From an uncultured Bacillota bacterium (GTDB taxonomy: Bacteria; Bacillota_I; Bacilli_A; RF39; UBA660): DNA of 54,788 bases. This document shows, in pieces, positions 49,450 through 54,788 of this stretch. A model generated the notes under the pieces. It was not told where the DNA came from. It made no database searches and saw only the letters and a program-made list of their open reading frames with translations. Both the position numbers and the translations under genes were made by a program. Within the stretch, counting starts at the first letter, position 1; each line of letters begins with the position of its first letter. The stretch lies in NCBI GenBank assembly GCA_946622285.1, contig CAMOPK010000005.1, forward strand, positions 1 to 54,788, given 5' to 3'.

Positions 49450-49513
49450 GTTGGTAATGATATTACCTTAGTTTTGTTTTTTGGATATTAGTTTTTACTA
49501 ATACCCTTTTTTT
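49450..49513 (+). ncRNA. orphan sRNA-like unit (diverged relative of the 52.8-53.1 kb array)
   Basis: Hairpin GGTAAT-GAT-ATTACC then TTAGTTTTG... and terminator GGATATTAGT-TTTT-ACTAATACCC-T7. Confidence 0.5.
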
Positions 49514-49540
49514 GTACTAAAAAAGAAGATTTAAAATCTT

Positions 49541-51217
49541 CTATTTTTTTTGACTAATTATCCAATTTGTATATTCTTGGCTATCAAGAACTTTTTCACT
49601 TATATTGTGTCCACCACTAACACCTGATAGTGTTGCACGTCCTCCTTGTGAATTTATTCTATTTACAATATTCGTTGCAACTTGATATGAATCATATTTA
49701 CCTTGAATAAATAACATTGGTTTTTTAATATAATTGGTTGGCATCGTGAAATAGTCATAATATCCTGATACTATTACCATACCTGCAAATCTATTTCCAT
49801 ATTGATTTAGCATTTTAGATGCTCCTGTAGTTCCTGCTGATCCACCAGATATTATTATTCTATCTGGATCAACATTATAGTTATTTGTAACATAAGTAAT
49901 CACTTCCATGATTGCACTTATTACAGTATCGTTCCCAAATGAGCAACTACTATTACAATGAGGTGCTATCATCATATATGGATAGTTCGTACCTCTACTT
50001 ACAAATAATGGGAATGCATATTTATTAACATCATTATAATTACCATGACTACCAGCGCCATGTAAGTATACTAATAAAGTTACTTTTTTTCTTGCAGAGC
50101 CAGCTGGTATATAATGCCAATATCCTTGATTTCTTCCATTACTTGCTTGATATGTTTTATATGTGTAACTTCTAGAAATAGTTGTTGCTTTATTAACAAC
50201 ATTACACTTAACATTAATAGTATTATTTGCCATATCAAATATATCAACATTAGCACTTTCATCCATTGTATTAAATTTATATGTAGTATTAGTCATTAAA
50301 TCAGTTTTAGTATTGCCATAGTGATATATAAATCCTTTTATTTTATTATTGTCACTTGCTTTAACTATTATTTCACCATTTTTATCATATAAGTTTAATG
50401 TACAGCTTCCTGTTGGTTTAATATTATCAACATCTTTAATAGTTACTTCATATGTTGTAACGTTTCTACTTTTATCATACATTTCAAATATATATGTTCC
50501 ATTTGATGTAACTTTATATTTTATGTTTCTTGATGATGTTACATCTTCATCAGGTAATACTGTATGCATATAGTTGGGATCACTTATATCGATGACAATT
50601 TCTTTCGAGTTCGAATAAATATCTCCATTAGTAGTAGCTTTATATTGAAAATCATATACTACTACTCTTCTTGTAACAGTTTTTTTAACTCTAGAACTAT
50701 TTATAACACTATATTCTAAATTATATTCACCTACTGTATTTGTTTTAACACTACCTGTTATTATTACATTTTTAGTTATATTACCATCTATATTATCAGT
50801 TGCATAATATCCAGGTTCTTTATAGCTACCACCTTTTAATATATAATAAGGATTACTTCCATATAATTCAAGTTTAAAACTACTTTCGTCTTTTCCTACT
50901 ACTATTACTCTTCTTTTAATATTTTTAGAAAATATACCAAATTTAACTATATATTCTATTTCATAACTACCTGGTTTATTTATATCAACTTGATTATTAA
51001 CTTTAATATCTTTATCTATTTCAGAACCTTTATATGTTACTTTACAACCCGGATCTTCCCAAGTATCTCCAGTTGTTACATATGTAATTGAGTTCCCTTT
51101 CAACGAAAGAATGCTTTTTTCATATTTATTATATTCTACTAATAAATAGATAATGATGATTGCAACTAAAATAGCAAGACCTATTATTACATATTTAATT
51201 ATTTTATTATCTTTCAT
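49541..51217 (-). CDS. signal-anchored DUF5011-like protein with C-terminal alpha/beta-hydrolase (esterase) domain
   Basis: GDTWEDPGCKVTYKG..., GGSYKEPGYYATDNIDGNITKNVIITGSVKTNTVGEYNLEYSV; C-term LLVYLHGAGSHG...DPDRIIISGGSAGTTGASKML...GGHNISEKV. Confidence 0.88.
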   Translation of the reverse strand: MKDNKIIKYVIIGLAILVAIIIIYLLVEYNKYEKSILSLKGNSITYVTTGDTWEDPGCKVTYKGSEIDKDIKVNNQVDINKPGSYEIEYIVKFGIFSKNIKRRVIVVGKDESSFKLELYGSNPYYILKGGSYKEPGYYATDNIDGNITKNVIITGSVKTNTVGEYNLEYSVINSSRVKKTVTRRVVVYDFQYKATTNGDIYSNSKEIVIDISDPNYMHTVLPDEDVTSSRNIKYKVTSNGTYIFEMYDKSRNVTTYEVTIKDVDNIKPTGSCTLNLYDKNGEIIVKASDNNKIKGFIYHYGNTKTDLMTNTTYKFNTMDESANVDIFDMANNTINVKCNVVNKATTISRSYTYKTYQASNGRNQGYWHYIPAGSARKKVTLLVYLHGAGSHGNYNDVNKYAFPLFVSRGTNYPYMMIAPHCNSSCSFGNDTVISAIMEVITYVTNNYNVDPDRIIISGGSAGTTGASKMLNQYGNRFAGMVIVSGYYDYFTMPTNYIKKPMLFIQGKYDSYQVATNIVNRINSQGGRATLSGVSGGHNISEKVLDSQEYTNWIISQKK

Positions 51218-51260
51218 AAAAGGCCCTCCTATTCTATAGAAATTATATCATAAAAAAATA

Positions 51261-51764
51261 TCAATTTGCTTTGATATTTTTTCTTTTTCTTAATTTAATT
51301 ATAATACTTAATAAAATAATACTTAGTAAAGCTCCACTTGTATCTATTAATATATCAATCAGGCTTGATGTTCGCTCCCTAAAATATTGATGGTATTCAT
51401 CAGTACATGCATATAATATAGATATTATAAGTGCAATCAAAAATATTTTTTTACCTTTCACGCCACTTTGATATAAAGCATTTATTAAAAGCAAAGTTAA
51501 AACAAAATATTCAAATACATGCATTGATTTTCTTGCTGTGAAATTTAGTTCTTTTGCTTTTTCTTTTATTTTTTTAGATTCTGGATTCTTATTAGTAAGT
51601 CCTACTTTATTTGTAGTTTCAACCGTTTTTTTAATAGTTGTTTCTACTGCTTTAGTACTTTTAGTAGTTGATTCTTCACCTTTCATATTAGATAGATAAA
51701 ATATTCCACCCATCCAGGCTATTACTAAAAGCCAAGAAATAGTAATAATTATAATTTTTTTCAT
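51261..51764 (-). CDS. VanZ-like family protein
   Basis: MKKIIIITISWLLVIAWMGGIFYLSNMKGEESTTKS...RKSMHVFEYFVLTLLL...ACTDEYHQYFRERTSSLIDILIDTSGALLS. Confidence 0.85.
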   Translation of the reverse strand: MKKIIIITISWLLVIAWMGGIFYLSNMKGEESTTKSTKAVETTIKKTVETTNKVGLTNKNPESKKIKEKAKELNFTARKSMHVFEYFVLTLLLINALYQSGVKGKKIFLIALIISILYACTDEYHQYFRERTSSLIDILIDTSGALLSIILLSIIIKLRKRKNIKAN

Positions 51765-51801
51765 ATTATCACCCGTTTCAATATTATACATTAAAAAAAT
51801 T

Positions 51802-52707
51802 CTATTTACTAGAATTTTTCTTTAGTTTACTTAAATCAATATAACTACCTAATTTTTTATTCCATTTTTCATCTTCAAATAAGATATATCCTCCACCTGT
51901 AATAAATGTTAATTCACCAAAATAAATATGTCCATTTATTTCATAGAAGTCAACTCTTAAACTTGGTATATCTTTAGATAGAATACTCGCAAACTCTTTC
52001 ATTTTTTCAAAGTTCTTTGGTTTTTTTGGTTTATATTTATATAACTCGTAGTCTTTTCTCTTACAATCAGTTAAATTAAAATCCATATCAAAGAAACTCA
52101 TTGTTGCTGTTGCATGATTTTCAAGTCCTTCTGACATGTACATTATTTTAGGTTCACCATAGAATGAGAAAAACTTATAATCGACCATTGATGAAGAATC
52201 TTTATCTTCCATGTATTTTTCAACGATGATTCTTGGTTTTATATTTTTATAAACCCATTCCCTACTTTTTTTATAGTAATTTCGATGTAATGATTGATTG
52301 ATTTTTTCTTTTGCTGCTTCTATATTAAATGTTTTTTTATCTTTACATATAGCAAGTCCTCCACAATCATGTGTACACTTTATAACAAATTGGTTTGGTA
52401 GTGAATCAAAGTCAATTTCGTCAAAATTATCATATACTCCATATGTTGGAATAATATATTCTTCACCAATAATAGATGCAACATATTTTTTAGCTTCACA
52501 CTTATCAGCCATTTTTGAATATTCTGGATTATGATCATATAGTTTTAACCATTGAAGTTTTTCTGTAAATGTTTCTGGATTTTTTAGGTTTAATTTTTTT
52601 CCCATACGAGCTAAATATTCTAGTTTTACATATGCTTTATCACTTAAAAAATCTAATAGACCTCTTCTTTGTAATCCAAGAATTAGACGTTTCTTAAAGT
52701 TTCCCAT
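51802..52707 (-). CDS. TupA-like ATP-grasp protein
   Basis: LNLKNPETFTEKLQWLKLYDHNPEYSKMADKCEAKKYVASIIGEEYIIPTYGVYDNFDEIDFDSLPNQFVIKCTHDCGGLAICKD. Confidence 0.88.
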   Translation of the reverse strand: MGNFKKRLILGLQRRGLLDFLSDKAYVKLEYLARMGKKLNLKNPETFTEKLQWLKLYDHNPEYSKMADKCEAKKYVASIIGEEYIIPTYGVYDNFDEIDFDSLPNQFVIKCTHDCGGLAICKDKKTFNIEAAKEKINQSLHRNYYKKSREWVYKNIKPRIIVEKYMEDKDSSSMVDYKFFSFYGEPKIMYMSEGLENHATATMSFFDMDFNLTDCKRKDYELYKYKPKKPKNFEKMKEFASILSKDIPSLRVDFYEINGHIYFGELTFITGGGYILFEDEKWNKKLGSYIDLSKLKKNSSK

Positions 52708-52789
52708 ATAAATCACCTAATAGAAATTATATCATTATTCCAATTCTTTATCAATTAAGTAGAAATAATTTTATTGCCGTGATATAATC

Positions 52790-52861
52790 ATTTTGAGGGG
52801 CACATAGTGCTTACCTTGATTTGTGTTTTGATATTTAGTTATTTACTAAATATCTTTTTTT
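52790..52861 (+). ncRNA. tandem sRNA-like unit 1
   Basis: TATAAT at 52783-52788; TTGAGG-G-CAC/ATA/GTGC-TTA-CCTTGA hairpin; terminator GATATTTAGT-N5-ACTAAATATC-T7. Confidence 0.6.
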
Positions 52862-52919
52862 ATTTTCAGTTTCCTTTTTTTAAGTTAAAAAAGATATTTC
52901 TATTAATTTATGATATAAT

Positions 52920-52988
52920 TGTCTTGAGGGACTTACAGTCACCTTGAATTTTTGGGGATATTTAGTTATTTACTAAATATCTTTTTTT
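52920..52988 (+). ncRNA. tandem sRNA-like unit 2
   Basis: TATAAT at 52914-52919; TTGAGG-GACT/TAC/AGTC-A-CCTTGA hairpin; same terminator. Confidence 0.6.
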
Positions 52989-53046
52989 ATTTTAAAATCA
53001 TTCTAAAAAAATATTTATTTCATATTATCAATTCTTATGTTATAAT

Positions 53047-53119
53047 TAATTTGAGGGGCACATAGTGCTTACCTTGATTTGTGTTTTGATATTTAGTTAT
53101 TTACTAAATATCTTTTTTT
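53047..53119 (+). ncRNA. tandem sRNA-like unit 3
   Basis: TATAAT at 53041-53046; body near-identical to unit 1; same terminator, overlapping 3' end of minus-strand ORF 53104-53202. Confidence 0.6.
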
Positions 53120-53202
53120 ATTACAAGAATAAGCAAGAATAGAATAAATAGTATTAATATTATATATCTCAAGAGATTTAATATGTAATATCTTTTACTC
53201 AT
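53104..53202 (-). CDS. 32-aa hydrophobic peptide MSKRYYILNLLRYIILILFILFLLILVIKKDI (type I toxin-like candidate)
   Basis: Own reading; AGGAGGTGAT SD 5-6 nt before ATG; charged ends around one TM segment; TAG stop inside unit 3 terminator. Confidence 0.55.
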   Translation of the reverse strand: MSKRYYILNLLRYIILILFILFLLILVIKKDI

Positions 53203-53205
53203 ATC

Positions 53206-53255
53206 ATCACCTCCTTTTTTGTAATAAAAAAGTATCAAGGTAATTCTATGTCCCC
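53206..53255 (-). promoter_or_regulatory. SD-sequestering leader carrying a diverged copy of the sRNA motif
   Basis: GGGGACATAGAATTACCTTGA (53235-53255); AUUACCU (53238-53244) can pair with AGGUGAU (53206-53212) and CUUUUUU (53226-53232) with AAAAAAG (53214-53220). Confidence 0.5.
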
Positions 53256-53317
53256 ATTAATATATTACTTTTTTTCTTTTTCATTTCCTTTTTCAAAATA
53301 AAAAAAGATAATTTAAA

Positions 53318-53985
53318 TTATCTTTTTAAAACTGTTGCAAGCATTGCAACTCCTTGTTCTGTAAATACATATGGTAATTTTCTTATACCACCATGTTTTG
53401 AACTTGAAGTTTCATTTTGAAACTTCGAATATGCTAAATCTTCATTAAAATTTGAAGTCACAATTTGTGACTTCAAGTTTGAAAACTCATCTTTTGTTAA
53501 CTGAAAATAAAAATCTTCAGGAAATTTTTCATATTCATTTGACTTAATTCTTTGTCTAAGCTTTCTTATTGATAGATTATATTGTTCTGAAATCATAATA
53601 TAATAATTAATTTCAGTTAAATTATTAATTGGTAGTAATTCTACATAGTGGCCATAACTTAATTGTTGCGACAATGTCGCAAGTTTTTGGCAAGTAAATA
53701 AAATTTCTTCATTCTTGTAAGTGCTGTAAAAGTATATCCTTTTCCTAATTCATTTGTTAATTTTAGAGAGTATTCTTTTATTATTCCTTCACCATAATGC
53801 TTGCCTGCCTCAAAGAGTAATTTCCCAACGTTATAGTATGTCATTAGATCACTTTTGTTTTTGCCATAGTCTTTTATTTTTTTAGTTATTTCATTGTTGA
53901 TTAATTCATTTTTTATTTCACTATAATAGTTCATATTATCACCTACTAATATGATACTTTTTTTATTTTCAAATTCCTTTTTCAA
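53318..53985 (-). pseudogene. frameshifted DUF1016_N (YhcG N-terminal)-ORF6N chimera
   Basis: ORF 53659-53985 (IKKIKDYGKNKSDLMTYYNVGKLLFEAGKHYGEGIIKEYSLKLTNELGKGYTFTALTRMKKFYLLAK) continues as KLATLSQQLSYGHYVELLPINN...RIKSNEYEKFPEDFYFQLTKDEF...RKLPYVFTEQGVAMLATVLKR in the -1/+1-shifted frame. Confidence 0.7.
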
Positions 53986-54017
53986 AATAAAAAAAAGATA
54001 ATTTTAAATTATCTTTT

Positions 54018-54788
54018 TTAATCTCTACTAAATATATCTCTTGTATATACTTTATTTCTTACATCATTTAAGTCGTCTTCAAGTCTATTAGCAATTATAA
54101 CATCACAAACTTCTTTAAATAGTTTTAAGTCATGAACAACTTCAATTCCATTAAATGTATTTTCCTTAATAGTTGGTTCATATATCATGATATTAACACC
54201 TTTAGCTCTTAGTTTTTCAATTACACCTTGAATAGCGCTTGCTCTGAAGTTATCTGAACCACTTTTCATTGTTAAACGATATACTCCAACAGCATTTGGA
54301 TGCTTGCTAATTATAACATCTGCAATATGTTGTTTTCTTGTATCGTTTGATTTAACAATTGCTTCAATCATATTTTGAGGTATATTTTTATAATTAGCTA
54401 GTAATTGTTTAGTGTCTTTTGGTAAACAATATCCACCATAACCAAAAGATGGATTATTGTAGTGAGTTCCAATTCTTGGATCTAAGCAAACACCTTCAAT
54501 AATGTCACCAGTATTTAATCCGTTCATTTCAGCATAAGTATCAAGTTCATTGAAATATGATACACGAAGTGCTAAGTAAGTATTTGCAAATAACTTAACT
54601 GCTTCTGCTTCAGTTGAACCCATAAATTTAACTGGAACATCTTCTTTTAAAGCTGCTTCTTTAAGTAAAGATGCAAATTCTTCTGCTCTTTCACTCTTTT
54701 CTCCAACAATTATTCTTGATGGATATAAATTATCATATAAAGCTTTACCTTCTCTTAAAAATTCTGGTGAAAACATAATATTATCAAT
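54018..54788 (-). CDS. nucleotide-sugar (UDP-glucose) dehydrogenase, C-terminal part (runs off window)
   Basis: [25 protein letters not shown]...[26 protein letters not shown]...[14 protein letters not shown]. Confidence 0.93.
   Translation of the reverse strand: MDNIMFSPEFLREGKALYDNLYPSRIIVGEKSERAEEFASLLKEAALKEDVPVKFMGSTEAEAVKLFANTYLALRVSYFNELDTYAEMNGLNTGDIIEGVCLDPRIGTHYNNPSFGYGGYCLPKDTKQLLANYKNIPQNMIEAIVKSNDTRKQHIADVIISKHPNAVGVYRLTMKSGSDNFRASAIQGVIEKLRAKGVNIMIYEPTIKENTFNGIEVVHDLKLFKEVCDVIIANRLEDDLNDVRNKVYTRDIFSRD

Noticed and set aside
52783-53119. Repeats at 52.8-53.1 kb as a CRISPR array
   Set aside because: Only three long units (~70 nt) with embedded promoter and terminator and no uniform unique spacers; no cas genes nearby.
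52783-53119. Repeats at 52.8-53.1 kb as riboswitches (preQ1, fluoride, guanidine etc.)
   Set aside because: Consensus elements of those classes are not present and no plus-strand gene follows the terminators.
53278-53310. Repeated TTTCCTTTTTCAAAATAAAAAA strings (also near 13155, 53975) as a mobile repeat
   Set aside because: Short, AT-rich and associated with terminator tails; similarity may be chance or minor local duplication.
1-54788. Alternative genetic code (UGA=Trp) as in Mollicutes
   Set aside because: Trp is encoded by TGG throughout conserved genes and the standard-code ORFs are full length.

Overview
Low-GC Bacillota (Bacilli/RF39-like, by inference) chromosomal segment, mostly minus-strand genes. 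Positions 1-27 kb are mainly core and conserved genes: rpsG fragment, rpsL, an NrtR-like NUDIX regulator, thioredoxin, CvpA-like protein, rnhC, a Flp-type pilin with a DUF192 neighbour, obgE, fhs, rplU-prp-rpmA with a likely L21 leader, radC, tRNA-Met, tRNA-Leu, a PfkB kinase and a DUF1846 protein. Interspersed are several unrecognised proteins, notably a four-gene block at 13.5-16.7 kb and a 1169-aa protein at 24.3-27.8 kb. Positions 27.8-54.8 kb form a surface/glycan island: galE, three GT2 glycosyltransferases, a flippase, two TupA-type ATP-grasp proteins, a VanZ-like protein, a partial UDP-sugar dehydrogenase, and large signal-anchored BIG2/DUF5011-like proteins, one of 2235 aa and others carrying a metallophosphoesterase or an alpha/beta-hydrolase. 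The most interesting signal is at 52.75-53.28 kb. Three tandem plus-strand sRNA-like units (promoter-like -10, hairpin, intrinsic terminator) converge on a 32-codon hydrophobic peptide ORF on the minus strand. That ORF's leader carries a fourth, diverged copy of the same motif and can fold to bury its own Shine-Dalgarno. This resembles a type I toxin-antitoxin locus but rests on sequence alone. A further diverged sRNA-like unit lies at about 49.45 kb. A second orphan mini-transcript (13-codon ORF within a foldable RNA, with its own promoter and terminator) lies at 7.9-8.05 kb. A frameshifted DUF1016-ORF6N chimera with palindromes lies at 53.3-54.0 kb. No CRISPR array or intact transposon was found.
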